64,000 nucleotides of DNA from Rhodanobacter sp. B05 (GTDB lineage: Bacteria > Pseudomonadota > Gammaproteobacteria > Xanthomonadales > Rhodanobacteraceae), in NCBI RefSeq assembly GCF_002001085.1, contig NZ_MUNU01000019.1, forward strand, positions 124,001 through 188,000, read 5' to 3'. Below, piece by piece: positions 1-9,408 of this stretch. The position numbers and the translations under genes were made by a program. Below the pieces are notes generated by a model. It saw only the letters and a program-made list of their open reading frames with translations. It was not told the origin of the DNA and made no database searches. The number at the start of each line of letters is the position of its first letter. The first letter of the stretch is position 1.

Positions 1-1390
1 GGAACCACGGATCGACCCGGCTCAGTCCGTGGACTTCTTCCAGCGTCAGGCCGGCGCGAAACGCGTCGGCGAGATGGAATACGCGGTCCGGACGCGGCTC
101 GCGCAGCTCGCGTTTGAGCGTAGCCACGCCGGCCTCGGTGCTGATGTCCAGCCCGGTCGGGTTGAGGCCGGTCTTGCCGATCTCCAGCCCGCGCAGCGCT
201 TTTTGCAGCGACTCGTGGAAGGTACGGCCCATCGCCATCACCTCACCCACGGACTTCATCTGGGTGGTGAGGCGCGCGTCGGCGGAGGGAAACTTCTCGA
301 ACGCGAAGCGCGGAATCTTGGTGACCACGTAGTCGATCGACGGCTCGAACGAGGCCGGGGTCAGGCCGCCGGTGATGTCGTTCTTCAGCTCGTCCAGCGT
401 GTAACCGACCGCCAGTTTCGCCGCGATCTTGGCAATCGGAAAACCGGTGGCCTTCGATGCCAGCGCGGACGAACGCGACACGCGCGGATTCATCTCGATG
501 ACGACCACGCGACCGTCCTCGGCATTGATGCCGAACTGCACGTTGGAGCCGCCGGTATCCACGCCGATCTTGCGCAACACCGCGATGGATGCATCGCGCA
601 GCCGCTGGTATTCCTTGTCGGTGAGCGTCTGCGCCGGCGCCACGGTGATCGAGTCGCCGGTATGCACGCCCATCGGATCGAGGTTCTCGATCGAGCACAC
701 AATGATGCAGTTGTCCGCGGTGTCGCGGACCACTTCCATCTCGAATTCCTTCCAGCCGAGTACGGATTCCTCGACCAGCACCTCGCTCGTCGGTGAAAGC
801 TCCAGACCGCGCTTGACGATCTCCTCGAACTCTTCGCGGTTGTACGCGATGCCGCCACCGGAGCCGCCGAGCGTGAAGCTGGGTCGGATCACGGTCGGGA
901 AGCCGACCTTGGCCTGGGTTTCCAGCGCCTGCTCGAACGTGCGCGCGATCTCGGCCTTGGGGCATTCCAGTCCGATCTCGCCCATGGCGACGCGAAACAG
1001 CTCGCGGTCTTCCGCCATGCGAATCGCTTCGCGCCTGGCACCAATCAGCTCGACGTTGTACTTCTCCAGCACGCCGTTGTCGGCGAGATCGAGCGCGCAG
1101 TTGAGGCCAGTCTGGCCACCCATCGTCGGCAGCACCGCGTCCGGCCGCTCCTTGGCGATGATGCGCTCGACCGTCTGCCAGTTGATCGGCTCGATGTAAA
1201 CCGCGTCGGCGGTTTCCGGGTCGGTCATGATCGTGGCGGGGTTGGAGTTCACCAGGATCACCCGGTAACCCTCTTCCTTCAGCGCCTTGCAGGCCTGCGC
1301 GCCGGAATAGTCGAACTCGCAGGCCTGGCCGATCACGATCGGGCCGGCACCGATGATGAGGATGCTCTTGATATCGGTACGCTTGGGCAT
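1..1390 (-). CDS. carB: Carbamoyl-phosphate synthase large subunit, N-terminal part (gene runs off the left edge)
   Basis: This is the large subunit of carbamoyl-phosphate synthase. It uses ammonia passed from CarA, bicarbonate and two ATP to make carbamoyl phosphate for pyrimidines and arginine. About 463 of the usual ~1,070 residues are visible. The protein starts [10 protein letters not shown] and carries the nucleotide-binding loop GAGPIVIGQ at residues 14-22. The first ATP-grasp (carboxyphosphate) domain follows, including [10 protein letters not shown] and [12 protein letters not shown], and then the beginning of the oligomerisation region. The 3' part lies outside the window. The start codon sits one base after the carA stop, so the two subunits are co-transcribed and probably translationally coupled. 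Nothing looks damaged. Confidence 0.97.
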   Translation of the reverse strand, partial: MPKRTDIKSILIIGAGPIVIGQACEFDYSGAQACKALKEEGYRVILVNSNPATIMTDPETADAVYIEPINWQTVERIIAKERPDAVLPTMGGQTGLNCALDLADNGVLEKYNVELIGARREAIRMAEDRELFRVAMGEIGLECPKAEIARTFEQALETQAKVGFPTVIRPSFTLGGSGGGIAYNREEFEEIVKRGLELSPTSEVLVEESVLGWKEFEMEVVRDTADNCIIVCSIENLDPMGVHTGDSITVAPAQTLTDKEYQRLRDASIAVLRKIGVDTGGSNVQFGINAEDGRVVVIEMNPRVSRSSALASKATGFPIAKIAAKLAVGYTLDELKNDITGGLTPASFEPSIDYVVTKIPRFAFEKFPSADARLTTQMKSVGEVMAMGRTFHESLQKALRGLEIGKTGLNPTGLDISTEAGVATLKRELREPRPDRVFHLADAFRAGLTLEEVHGLSRVDPWF

Positions 1391-1391
1391 C

Positions 1392-2519
1392 TCAGCGGGG
1401 CTCCTGCATCAGTGCGGCGAATCGTTGGAACAGGTAGCCGACATCGCGGGGACCGGGGCTGGCCTCGGGGTGGCCCTGGAAGCAGAAGGCGGGGCGGTCG
1501 GTCAGCGCGAAGCCCTGCAGCGAGCCGTCGAACAGCGAGACATGGGTCGCCCGCGCGTTGCTCGGAAGGCTGGTCGGGTCCACGGCGAATCCGTGGTTCT
1601 GCGAGGTAATCAGCACACGACCGTCGTCCAGATCCTTGACCGGATGATTCGCGCCGTGGTGGCCGAACTTCATCTTCAGCGTCTTGCCGCCTAGTGCCAG
1701 CGCCATGAGCTGCTGGCCCAGGCAGATGCCGAACAACGGGACTCTCGCGTCGAGCAGCTCGCGGGTCGCCGCGATCGCATAATCACAGGCGGCCGGATCA
1801 CCCGGACCATTGGAAAGGAACACGCCGTCCGGTTTCATCGCCAGCACGTCGGCGGCAGGCGTCTGCGGTGGCACCACGGTGACATTGCAACCTTGCTCGG
1901 CGAGCAGGCGCAGGATGTTGTGCTTGGCGCCGAAGTCGTAGGCCACCACCTTGAAGCGCATCGCCGGCTGATTGAATGTGGCGCGATCGAGGTCGTAGAC
2001 ACCCTGGTTCCACACGTACGACTTTTTCGTGCCGACCACCTTGGCCAGGTCCATGCCATTGAGGCCGGGGAACGCGCGTGCCTTGGCCAGTGCGTCCTCC
2101 ACGTCGACGCGTTCCCCCGCCACGATGCAACCGGCGAGCGCACCCTTCTCGCGCAGAATGCGGGTAAGCCGGCGAGTATCGATGCCGGCGATGGCCACCG
2201 TGCCATGACGAATCAGGTAATCGGGCAGGCTCCCCTTGCTGCGCCAGCTGCTGGCGCAGCGCGGCACGTCGCGCACGATCAGGCCGGCGGCATGCACCAG
2301 AGTGGATTCGACGTCCTCGTCGTTGATGCCGGTATTGCCCACATGCGGATAGGTCAGGGTGACAATCTGGCGTGCATAGGAAGGATCGGTGAGGATCTCC
2401 TGATAACCGGTCATCGCCGTGTTGAACACGACCTCGCCGATGGTTTCTCCGGCCGCGCCAGCGGCGTGGCCATGGAACACGCTGCCATCTTCGAGGGCAA
2501 GCAGAGCGGGTTGAGGCAT
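1392..2519 (-). CDS. carA: Carbamoyl-phosphate synthase small (glutaminase) subunit
   Basis: CarA hydrolyses glutamine and channels ammonia to CarB. The start at [12 protein letters not shown] gives 375 residues, the normal size; an upstream in-frame extension to 2642 is not conserved-looking and overlaps the promoter. An N-terminal CPSase small-chain domain contains [11 protein letters not shown]. The C-terminal class I glutaminase has the nucleophile in FGICLGQQ (Cys266) and the His/Glu pair in [11 protein letters not shown]. The gene precedes carB in the same operon and is read from a promoter-like sequence at 2613-2641. Confidence 0.97.
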   Translation of the reverse strand: MPQPALLALEDGSVFHGHAAGAAGETIGEVVFNTAMTGYQEILTDPSYARQIVTLTYPHVGNTGINDEDVESTLVHAAGLIVRDVPRCASSWRSKGSLPDYLIRHGTVAIAGIDTRRLTRILREKGALAGCIVAGERVDVEDALAKARAFPGLNGMDLAKVVGTKKSYVWNQGVYDLDRATFNQPAMRFKVVAYDFGAKHNILRLLAEQGCNVTVVPPQTPAADVLAMKPDGVFLSNGPGDPAACDYAIAATRELLDARVPLFGICLGQQLMALALGGKTLKMKFGHHGANHPVKDLDDGRVLITSQNHGFAVDPTSLPSNARATHVSLFDGSLQGFALTDRPAFCFQGHPEASPGPRDVGYLFQRFAALMQEPR

Positions 2520-2612
2520 TGCGATGTCCGCCTTTTGGATGCAGCAAAGTCCGCAAGCCGCCGCATTGCTGGCTTGTGGAGCTTGGGAGGGAAACGGTCT
2601 GGGCGGGTTGAA

Positions 2613-2641
2613 ATGATAGGCTGCGACTGTGTTTCTGTCCA
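2613..2641 (-). promoter_or_regulatory. Putative sigma-70 promoter of carAB
   Basis: On the minus strand TGGACA (matching TTGACA at five of six bases) is followed after exactly 17 bases by TATCAT. The predicted transcript would start near 2606, leaving a leader of about 87 bases before carA. I saw no obvious attenuator in that leader. Confidence 0.55.
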
Positions 2642-2733
2642 CCTTATGTCGACTGAACCCGCGCTCTCCGAATCTGCTGGCACAGCCCGGAGAGAGCTAA
2701 ACTAGGCCTTATTTCAATGGAGCTGAATATCCC

Positions 2734-3429
2734 ATGCGTGCTGCTGTCCTGCTCGATCCCGCGCGCCTCGATCGCCCGGATACCGTGGTGCAGCAGGACC
2801 CCTTCCCGTTCATGGTGGCCCATGGCCAACTGCCCGACGAAGTGCGCGGAGACATCGATCGCGACTTCCCGCGCTACGCCAGCGCCGGCTTCTTTCCCTA
2901 CGACCCGGTTGACTGCGGCCCCAGCGTCAACGCGCTGGTCGAGAACATGACGTCCGCGGCTTTTGCTCGCGCCGTCGGGCTGCGTCTGGGCATCGAGAAC
3001 CTCGACCAGTACCCGACCCTGGTGACCCTGTGCCGCCTGCTGAACAAGCGCCACGGCACCATCCATACCGACAGCAAGTCGAAGATCGCCACCGCGCTGA
3101 TCTATCTCAATGCGCAGTGGCCGGACAGCAGCGACGGCTGCCTGCGCTTCCTGCATCGCATCGATGACATCGACAGCGTGGTGGCGCCCGAACTGATACC
3201 GCTATATGGCGAATTCGCGGTGTTCAAGCGTTGCGAGAATTCCTTCCACGGCCACCTGCCCTACGAAGGCGAACGGCGGGTCATCCAGGTCGCCTGGCTG
3301 ACCAGCGAAGAAGAAAAGCTGCGCAAGACCAAACGCGGGAAATTCTCCCGGGTGTTCAAGAAAGTATTCGGCCGGCTGGACACCAGGCTGGGCGCCGGTC
3401 GCGATCGCAACGCCTCGCATCGCGACTGA
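2734..3429 (+). CDS. 2-oxoglutarate/Fe(II)-dependent oxygenase-like protein
   Basis: A 231-residue cytosolic protein with the double-stranded beta-helix signature of prolyl-4-hydroxylase-like dioxygenases. The iron-binding HxD is His111-Thr-Asp113 (within KRHGTIHTDSKSK). The distal histidine is His172 or His174 in NSFHGHLPYEGERR, and the 2-oxoglutarate-binding arginine is probably Arg182. The substrate is unknown. The C-terminal ~40 residues are very basic (KLRKTKRGKFSRVFKK), which could bind nucleic acid or a ribosome, but that is inference. It is transcribed divergently from carA and converges on dapB. A second ATG at 2717 lies in another frame and gives no plausible protein. Confidence 0.8.
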   Translation: MRAAVLLDPARLDRPDTVVQQDPFPFMVAHGQLPDEVRGDIDRDFPRYASAGFFPYDPVDCGPSVNALVENMTSAAFARAVGLRLGIENLDQYPTLVTLCRLLNKRHGTIHTDSKSKIATALIYLNAQWPDSSDGCLRFLHRIDDIDSVVAPELIPLYGEFAVFKRCENSFHGHLPYEGERRVIQVAWLTSEEEKLRKTKRGKFSRVFKKVFGRLDTRLGAGRDRNASHRD

Positions 3430-3439
3430 GGAAATCACC

Positions 3440-4240
3440 TCAGCGGGGCGTGGCGATCACGTCATCCAGTTGCCAGTGGCCCGGCTCGCGACCTGCCAGC
3501 CAGTACGCCGCCTGCATGGCTCCACGTGCGAAGATCGAGCGATCGGTGGCGCGATGGATCAACTCCAGTCGCTCCCCCATTCCGACCAGCATCGCCGTGT
3601 GCTCGCCGACGATATCGCCGCCTCGTACCACCGCAAACCCGATGCTGCCATCGTTCCGCTCGCCGGTCCGCCCTTCGCGGTGGTACACCGCCGCCCGCTC
3701 CAGTGTGGTCTGCCGTGCATCAGCGGCAACGCGGCCGAGCGCCAGTGCGGTGCCCGAAGGTGCGTCCTGCTTGCGACCGTGGTGCGCCTCGACGATTTCC
3801 ACATCCCAGGCCCGAAGCGCTGCGGCAGCCTCACGCAGCAATCGCGTCAGCACCGCCACGCCGAGACTGAAATTGGCGGCACGCAGGACCGCCATGCGCT
3901 TGCCGGCGTCGGCGAGTCGCGCTTCCAGTGCAGCATCCAGACCGGTGGTTCCACTGACCAGGGCGGTGCCATGGATCTGGCAGTGATCGAGTGCCGCCGC
4001 CAATCCCGTCGGTCCACTGAAGTCGATCACCACGTCGATTGCCGGTGCATGACTCCACTCGTGCGCATAGCGCAACGAATCGGCAGCACCGGGAAACACG
4101 GGCCGACCGTCGTGTGCCGACTCCGCGGCGACGACCGCATGGACCAGCGTGAAGCGGTCATCGGCGCCAAGCAGATCAAGGAGCGCACTGCCCATGCGAC
4201 CGGAAGCACCATTGATGGCGAGGCGAAGGGGGCGTGTCAT
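3440..4240 (-). CDS. dapB: 4-hydroxy-tetrahydrodipicolinate reductase
   Basis: DapB reduces 4-hydroxy-tetrahydrodipicolinate with NAD(P)H in the diaminopimelate/lysine pathway, which feeds peptidoglycan and lysine. The 266-residue protein has the Rossmann motif INGASGRMGSAL near the N-terminus. The catalytic signature is EAHHGRKQDAPSGTA, with the His-His pair and the lysine. Length and order of domains are normal. It lies 33 bases downstream of dnaJ on the same strand, so it may be read through from the heat-shock operon, an arrangement known in Xanthomonads. Confidence 0.96.
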   Translation of the reverse strand: MTRPLRLAINGASGRMGSALLDLLGADDRFTLVHAVVAAESAHDGRPVFPGAADSLRYAHEWSHAPAIDVVIDFSGPTGLAAALDHCQIHGTALVSGTTGLDAALEARLADAGKRMAVLRAANFSLGVAVLTRLLREAAAALRAWDVEIVEAHHGRKQDAPSGTALALGRVAADARQTTLERAAVYHREGRTGERNDGSIGFAVVRGGDIVGEHTAMLVGMGERLELIHRATDRSIFARGAMQAAYWLAGREPGHWQLDDVIATPR

Positions 4241-4273
4241 CGGTGATGCGCTCCGGTGGATGGCAGGAAAGCG

Positions 4274-5401
4274 TTATGCGGTGACTTTCGACCAGAAATC
4301 CTTGACGCCATCGACCCAGCCTTTGGCGCGCGGCGTGTGCTTGCCGGCATCGTTGCCGTCGAAGGTAGCCTCCAGCGATTCCAGCAATTCGCGCTGCTGC
4401 TTCGTGAGGCGCACCGGCGTTTCCACCACCACGCGGCAGATCAGGTCGCCATGTCGGCTGCTGCGCACCGATTTCACGCCGCGACCGCGCAGGCGGAACT
4501 GGGCGCCGGTCTGCGTTTCCGGGGGAATGCTGATCGGCACCTCGCCGTCCAGCGTCGGTACCGGCAGCTCGGCACCCAGCGCGGCCTGCGAGAAGCGGAT
4601 CGGCAGTTCGCAGTAGAGATCGTTGCCGTCGCGCTGGAAGATCGCGTGCTCGCGCACATGCACTTCCACGTACAGGTCGCCGGCCGGGGTGCCGGATTGA
4701 CCAGCCTCGCCCTGCCCGCTCAGGCGGATGCGATCACCGTTGTCGACGCCCTCGGGAATCTGCACCGACAACGTGCGGGTCTCCTCGATACGGCCCTCGC
4801 CGTGACACTTCCTGCACGGCTTCTCGATCGCCTGGCCGGTGCCGCCGCAATGCGGGCAGGCCTGCTGGATCGAGAAAATGCCGTTCTGCATGCGCACCTG
4901 GCCGTGGCCGTGGCAGGTCTTGCACTTGCTGACCTTGCCATCCTCCGAACCGCTGCCGTTGCAATGGTGGCAGTTGACCTGGGTGGGTATCTCGATCTGC
5001 CGGCTGACGCCGAACACGGCTTCTTCCAGATCGAGCTCCATGATGTAGCGCAGGTCGGCACCGCGCCGCGGACGGCCGCGACCGCCGCCGCTCCGGCCGA
5101 AGATATCGCCGAAAATGTCGCCAAAAATGTCGCCCACATCGCCAAAGCCGGCGCCGCCGCGACCGCCCATGCCATGCTCGAAAGCGGCATGACCGTGCTG
5201 ATCGTACATCGCGCGCTTCTGAGCGTCGGACAACACCTCGTAGGCTTCCTTGGCCTCCTTGAACTTGTCTTGTGCCGCAGGGTCGTCCGGGCATCGATCC
5301 GGATGATATTTCATCGCCAGTCGACGGAAGGACTTCTTCAGTTCGACCTCGCCGACGCTGCGCTCGACACCCAGCACCTCGTAGTAGTCACGCTTGCTCA
5401 T
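4274..5401 (-). CDS. dnaJ: Chaperone DnaJ (Hsp40)
   Basis: The co-chaperone that delivers unfolded clients to DnaK and stimulates its ATPase. The J domain begins [10 protein letters not shown] and carries the essential HPD in KYHPDRCP. A Gly/Phe-rich linker follows, then four CxxCxGxG zinc repeats ([32 protein letters not shown]) and the C-terminal substrate-binding domain. The length of 375 residues is normal. The start is the second of two adjacent ATG codons (5404 and 5401); either is possible. It follows dnaK after a 145-base gap that contains a strong hairpin. Confidence 0.97.
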   Translation of the reverse strand: MSKRDYYEVLGVERSVGEVELKKSFRRLAMKYHPDRCPDDPAAQDKFKEAKEAYEVLSDAQKRAMYDQHGHAAFEHGMGGRGGAGFGDVGDIFGDIFGDIFGRSGGGRGRPRRGADLRYIMELDLEEAVFGVSRQIEIPTQVNCHHCNGSGSEDGKVSKCKTCHGHGQVRMQNGIFSIQQACPHCGGTGQAIEKPCRKCHGEGRIEETRTLSVQIPEGVDNGDRIRLSGQGEAGQSGTPAGDLYVEVHVREHAIFQRDGNDLYCELPIRFSQAALGAELPVPTLDGEVPISIPPETQTGAQFRLRGRGVKSVRSSRHGDLICRVVVETPVRLTKQQRELLESLEATFDGNDAGKHTPRAKGWVDGVKDFWSKVTA

Positions 5402-5466
5402 CATGCATCCACACTGCTTCGTTGCGCCCCTGCCGGCAGGCGAAGGCCATGACCGCATTCAGCACA

Positions 5467-5499
5467 CAGCCCGCGCCGGGAAATCCCGGCCGCGGGCTG
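5467..5499 (-). terminator. Strong hairpin in the dnaK-dnaJ intergenic region (attenuator or processing site)
   Basis: An almost perfect inverted repeat, CAGCCCGCG-CCGGGA on one arm and its complement with one extra base on the other, forms a stem of about 15 pairs with a tiny AT loop. No run of U follows it on the minus strand, so it is more likely a partial attenuator or mRNA-stabilising/processing structure that lowers dnaJ relative to dnaK than a full terminator. Confidence 0.6.
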
Positions 5500-5546
5500 G
5501 TGCAGTCGACCGTGCCGGGAACGGCTGCACGGCTGCCGACCGATGA

Positions 5547-7463
5547 TTACTTGTCGTCCTTGACCTCGGTGAACTCGGCATCCACCACGTCGTCGGGCTG
5601 CGCCGAACCGCCAGGCGCGGACTGCGCACCGGCGTCGCCGGATGCAGACCCCTGCGCCGCGGCATACAGCGCCTGGGCGACCTGCTCCAGCTTTTCGACC
5701 TTGGCCTCGATCGCCGCCTTGTCTTCGCCGTCCTTGACCTTTTCCAGATCGGACAACGCGCCCTCGATGCTGCTGAGCTGATCGGCCGGTACCTTGCCGC
5801 CGTGCTCCTTCAAGGCGCTGCGCGTGGCGTGCACCAGCTGGTCGGCCTTGTTGCGGGTGGCCACCAGCTCGTGGAACTTCTTGTCCTCTTCCTTGTTCGC
5901 CTCGGCGTCGGCAACCATCCGCTGGATCTCTTCCTCGGACAGGCCGGAACCGGCCTTGATCTCGATCTTCTGTTCCTTGCCGGTCTTCTTGTCCTTGGCC
6001 GACACGTGCAGGATGCCGTTCGCGTCGATGTCGAAGGTGACCTCGATCTGCGGCATGCCGCGCGGTGCCGGCTCGATGCCCTGCAGGTCGAACTTGCCCA
6101 ACGACTTGTTCGCGTTGGCGCGCTCGCGCTCACCCTGCAGCACGTGCACAGTTACCGCAGTCTGGTTGTCGTCGGCGGTGGAGAAGGTCTGCGCCGCCTT
6201 GGTCGGCACCGTGGTGTTCTTCTCGATCAGCTTGGTCATCACGCCGCCCATCGTCTCGATGCCGAGCGACAGCGGGGTCACGTCGAGCAGCAGCACGTCC
6301 TTGACGGTGCCGCCCAACACGCCGCCCTGGATCGCCGCGCCGACAGCGACAGCCTCGTCCGGGTTGACGTCCTTGCGCGGGTCCTTGCCGAAGAAGTCCT
6401 TCACCGCCTCCTGCACCTTGGGCATGCGGGTCTGGCCACCGACGAGGATCACCTCGTTGATGTCGGACACGCGCAGGCCCGCGTCATTCAACGCGGTACG
6501 GCACGGCTCGATGGTGCGCTTGACCAGATCCTCCACCAGCGCCTCGAGCTTGGCCCGGGTCAACTTGATGTTGAGGTGCTTGGGACCGGACGCGTCGGCC
6601 GTCACGTATGGCAGGTTGACGTCGGTCTGGTGGTTGCTGGACAGCTCGATCTTGGCGCGCTCGGCGGCGTCCTTCAGGCGCTGCAGCGCGAGTGGATCCT
6701 TGCGCAGGTCGATGCCCTGCTCCTTCTGGAACTCCTCGACCAGGTAGTCGATGACGCGCATGTCGAAGTCTTCGCCACCGAGGAAGGTATCGCCGTTGGT
6801 GGCCAGTACCTCGAACTGCTTCTCGCCATCGACCTCGGCGATCTCGATGATCGACACGTCGAAGGTGCCGCCGCCGAGATCGTACACCACGATCTTGCGG
6901 TCGCCGCCCTTCTTGTCCAGGCCATAGGCCAGCGCGGCCGCGGTCGGCTCGTTGATGATGCGCTTGACGTCGAGGCCGGCGATCTTGCCCGCGTCCTTGG
7001 TCGCCTGGCGCTGGCTGTCGTTGAAGTAGGCCGGCACCGTGATCACCGCCTCGGTGATGGTCTCGCCGAGGTAATCCTCGGCGGTCTTCTTCATCTTCAT
7101 CAGCACCTTGGCGGCAATCTCCTGCGGCGCCATCTTCTTGCCGTCGGAGGTCTGCACCCAGGCGTCACCGTTGTCGTGCGCGATGATGCCGTAGGGCACG
7201 ATATGCAGGTCCTTCTGCACCTCGGCATCGGTGAACTTGCGGCCGATCAGGCGCTTCACCGCGTAGAACGTGTTTTTCGGATTGGTCACGCTCTGGCGCT
7301 TGGCCGAGGCACCGACCAGAACTTCGCCGTCCTTGTTGAAGGCGACGATGGACGGCGTGGTGCGATCGCCTTCCGAGTTCTCGATGACCTTGGCGGTGCT
7401 GCCGTCCATCACGGACACGCAGGAGTTGGTGGTGCCCAGGTCGATGCCGATGATCTTGCCCAT
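5547..7463 (-). CDS. dnaK: Chaperone DnaK (Hsp70)
   Basis: The main Hsp70, an ATP-driven foldase. It is 638 residues long. The N-terminal ATPase starts [15 protein letters not shown] and contains the phosphate-binding [11 protein letters not shown] and the adenosine-binding [10 protein letters not shown]. The interdomain linker [15 protein letters not shown] is intact. The substrate domain and helical lid end in the EEVD-like tail EFTEVKDDK. It sits in the order hrcA-grpE-dnaK-dnaJ and has its own sigma-32-type promoter at 7511-7538. Confidence 0.98.
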   Translation of the reverse strand: MGKIIGIDLGTTNSCVSVMDGSTAKVIENSEGDRTTPSIVAFNKDGEVLVGASAKRQSVTNPKNTFYAVKRLIGRKFTDAEVQKDLHIVPYGIIAHDNGDAWVQTSDGKKMAPQEIAAKVLMKMKKTAEDYLGETITEAVITVPAYFNDSQRQATKDAGKIAGLDVKRIINEPTAAALAYGLDKKGGDRKIVVYDLGGGTFDVSIIEIAEVDGEKQFEVLATNGDTFLGGEDFDMRVIDYLVEEFQKEQGIDLRKDPLALQRLKDAAERAKIELSSNHQTDVNLPYVTADASGPKHLNIKLTRAKLEALVEDLVKRTIEPCRTALNDAGLRVSDINEVILVGGQTRMPKVQEAVKDFFGKDPRKDVNPDEAVAVGAAIQGGVLGGTVKDVLLLDVTPLSLGIETMGGVMTKLIEKNTTVPTKAAQTFSTADDNQTAVTVHVLQGERERANANKSLGKFDLQGIEPAPRGMPQIEVTFDIDANGILHVSAKDKKTGKEQKIEIKAGSGLSEEEIQRMVADAEANKEEDKKFHELVATRNKADQLVHATRSALKEHGGKVPADQLSSIEGALSDLEKVKDGEDKAAIEAKVEKLEQVAQALYAAAQGSASGDAGAQSAPGGSAQPDDVVDAEFTEVKDDK

Positions 7464-7510
7464 GTGTATGCTCCGAATCTGTTGACGGCCCCGCGGCCGC
7501 GATGGTTTCC

Positions 7511-7538
7511 AGATGGGGGTCTGCCGTGGCGATTCAAT
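7511..7538 (-). promoter_or_regulatory. Putative sigma-32 (RpoH) heat-shock promoter of dnaK
   Basis: On the minus strand ATTGAAT is followed after 13 bases by CCCCATCT. This matches the RpoH consensus CTTGAAA-N11-16-CCCCATNT at five of seven -35 bases and at every specified -10 base. The predicted start lies around 7505, about 40 bases before dnaK. This would let dnaKJ be induced separately from hrcA-grpE. Confidence 0.65.
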
Positions 7539-7612
7539 GCCGGCAAGGCCTCCGATGCGATTTCGTCATCTTCGTCGGCGCGGCATTCAGACCGCCGCCA
7601 ACTGATTTGTTC

Positions 7613-8146
7613 TCAGTCCGCGGCGACGGCGACCAGCGCCGGACGCAGCAGCCGATCATTCAGCACATAGCCCTTCTGCAGCACGCTGACCACGGTACCC
7701 GGCGCCTTGCCCGGTGCCTCGACCATGCTCACCGCGTGATGACGCTCCGGATCGAGCGGCAGGCCCAACGGATCGACCTGCACCATGCCGTGGCTTTCGG
7801 CCACTTTCAGCAGAGCCTTCAGGGTCAGGCTGATGCCCTCGCGCATCGACGCCAGGTCACCGCCCTCGACCGCCAGACCACTTTCCAGACCGTCGTATAC
7901 CGGCAGCAGCTCGTTCAGCAGCTTCTCGTTGGCGAACCGGCGGGCTTGCTCCAGGTCGCGATGCAATCGACGACGCTGGTTTTCGATTTCGGCCTTTTCC
8001 CGCAGCACCGTCTCGCGCAGCTCGGCATTGCCGGCTTCGAGCTCGGCCACGCGGGCCTGCAACCGGGCAATCTCCACAGCCGCGGATTCATCCGGCGCGC
8101 CTGGATCCAGCGCCTCGTCGTGCGACTGAGGGTCGTTGTCGTGCAT
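7613..8146 (-). CDS. grpE: Nucleotide exchange factor GrpE
   Basis: GrpE releases ADP from DnaK. The 177-residue protein has an acidic N-terminal tail, a long coiled-coil segment (IARLQARVAELEAGNAELRE and the following heptads) and a C-terminal beta domain containing the family motif GMVQVDPLGLPLDPERHHAV. Size is normal. It lies between hrcA and dnaK in the heat-shock operon with short gaps on both sides. Confidence 0.96.
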   Translation of the reverse strand: MHDNDPQSHDEALDPGAPDESAAVEIARLQARVAELEAGNAELRETVLREKAEIENQRRRLHRDLEQARRFANEKLLNELLPVYDGLESGLAVEGGDLASMREGISLTLKALLKVAESHGMVQVDPLGLPLDPERHHAVSMVEAPGKAPGTVVSVLQKGYVLNDRLLRPALVAVAAD

Positions 8147-8224
8147 GCATCACTCCCAACAAAAGTCCGTGGCCGGCACCAATGCCTGCCTTCCAATTCA
8201 ACAAAATCCCGCCTCTGTGGCCGG

Positions 8225-9286
8225 TTATAGGGTCGTCGCGACGCGATTCAAGGCATCGCTCAACAATCCGGCCGTCGCCTGCACCACCGGGATCACCCGT
8301 TCATAGGCCATCCGGGTCGGCCCGATTACCCCGACCGCGCCCAGCACCCGTCCCTGCGCACCATAGCTGGCGGTCACCACGCTGCAACCGTCCAGTGCCG
8401 CGAAACCCGATTCCTCGCCGATGAACAGGCGTACGCCAGGTGCCCTGGCACAGACCTCCATCAGTTGCAGCAACTCGTTCTTCTGCTGGAAAGCATCGAA
8501 CAATTCACGCAACCGCTGCAGGTCGGCCAACTCGGAATACGCCATCAGGTTGGTCTGGCCGCTGACCAGCACGTCGGCACCACTGGCCTGTGGCGCGAAC
8601 GAGGCGGTGGCGAGCTCCACCGTGGTCGCCAGCAGACGGTTGAGCTCGCTGCCGGTCTCGCGCACTTCCGCCAGCAGGTGCGCGCGGATGTCGTCCACGC
8701 GCAGGCCGGCGAAATGGCTGTTGAGGTAGTTCGCCGCCTGCTCCAGCTCGCGGCTGACCAGGGGTTTGGCCAACTGCACGATGCGGTTCTGCACCTGGTT
8801 GTCGGTGAACACCAGGATCACCAGCACGCGCGCGTCCGGCAGCGCCACGAAGTCGATATGGCGCAGCGGGAAGTCCACCTGGCGCGGCACCGTGACGACA
8901 CCTGCGAAGCGGGTCATCGCCGACAGCAGGGTCGAAACGTTGCCGAGCAGATCCCGCGTTGTGGTCGGCCCCGGCGGCAGTTCGCTCTGCAGGCGCTCCA
9001 TTTCCTTGCGCGGCAGCGGCTGCAATTCGATCAGGCTGTCCACGAACAGGCGCAGTCCGCGCGGCGTGGGTACACGGCCTGCCGAAGTGTGCGGCGAGGC
9101 GACCAGGCCGGCATCTTCCAGGTCGGCCATGATGTTGCGGATCGTCGCCGGACTCACATCCAGGCCGGACGAGCGCGACAGCGTGCGCGAACCCACCGGC
9201 TCGCCGTCGACCAGGTATTGGGCGATCAGCGTGCGCAACAGGCGCCGGGCGCGGGCATCGAGATCGTGGCCATGTGGATTGATCAT
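8225..9286 (-). CDS. hrcA: Heat-inducible transcription repressor HrcA
   Basis: HrcA represses heat-shock genes by binding CIRCE inverted repeats, with GroEL as its folding-dependent sensor. The 353-residue protein has the N-terminal winged helix (SSGLDVSPATIRNIMADLED) followed by the family signature SPHTSAGRVPTPRGLRLFVD, then the GAF-like and dimerisation regions. It heads the hrcA-grpE-dnaK-dnaJ cluster. I found no CIRCE element (TTAGCACTC-N9-GAGTGCTAA) anywhere near this operon, so the repressor probably acts on groESL elsewhere. Confidence 0.96.
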   Translation of the reverse strand: MINPHGHDLDARARRLLRTLIAQYLVDGEPVGSRTLSRSSGLDVSPATIRNIMADLEDAGLVASPHTSAGRVPTPRGLRLFVDSLIELQPLPRKEMERLQSELPPGPTTTRDLLGNVSTLLSAMTRFAGVVTVPRQVDFPLRHIDFVALPDARVLVILVFTDNQVQNRIVQLAKPLVSRELEQAANYLNSHFAGLRVDDIRAHLLAEVRETGSELNRLLATTVELATASFAPQASGADVLVSGQTNLMAYSELADLQRLRELFDAFQQKNELLQLMEVCARAPGVRLFIGEESGFAALDGCSVVTASYGAQGRVLGAVGVIGPTRMAYERVIPVVQATAGLLSDALNRVATTL

Positions 9287-9314
9287 GTCTGTAGCAATTC
9301 CTGAGACCCGACAG

Positions 9315-9343
9315 AAATAAGGTCAATGCACGCGGCTTGCAAG
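9315..9343 (-). promoter_or_regulatory. Possible sigma-32-like promoter of hrcA, facing the recN promoter
   Basis: The minus strand shows CTTGCAA, 14 bases, then CCTTATTT: six of seven and about six of eight matches to the RpoH consensus, 29 bases before hrcA. Facing the other way, TTTTGC (9355-9360) and TACAAT (9377-9382) with a 16-base spacer could drive recN, so the two promoters would be back to back. Neither match is strong. Confidence 0.4.
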
Positions 9344-9408
9344 CGAAAGCAGTATTTTGCCCTGCCGGGCTCCCGCTACAATCCCTTCACCCCATCACCG
9401 ACCTGCCC

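Noticed and set aside
5802-7670. A 622-residue open frame on the plus strand opposite dnaK
   Set aside because: It is antisense to a well-supported gene and arises from high GC and codon bias; the amino acid composition (LVLGHRD-rich) and lack of any family motif argue against a real protein.
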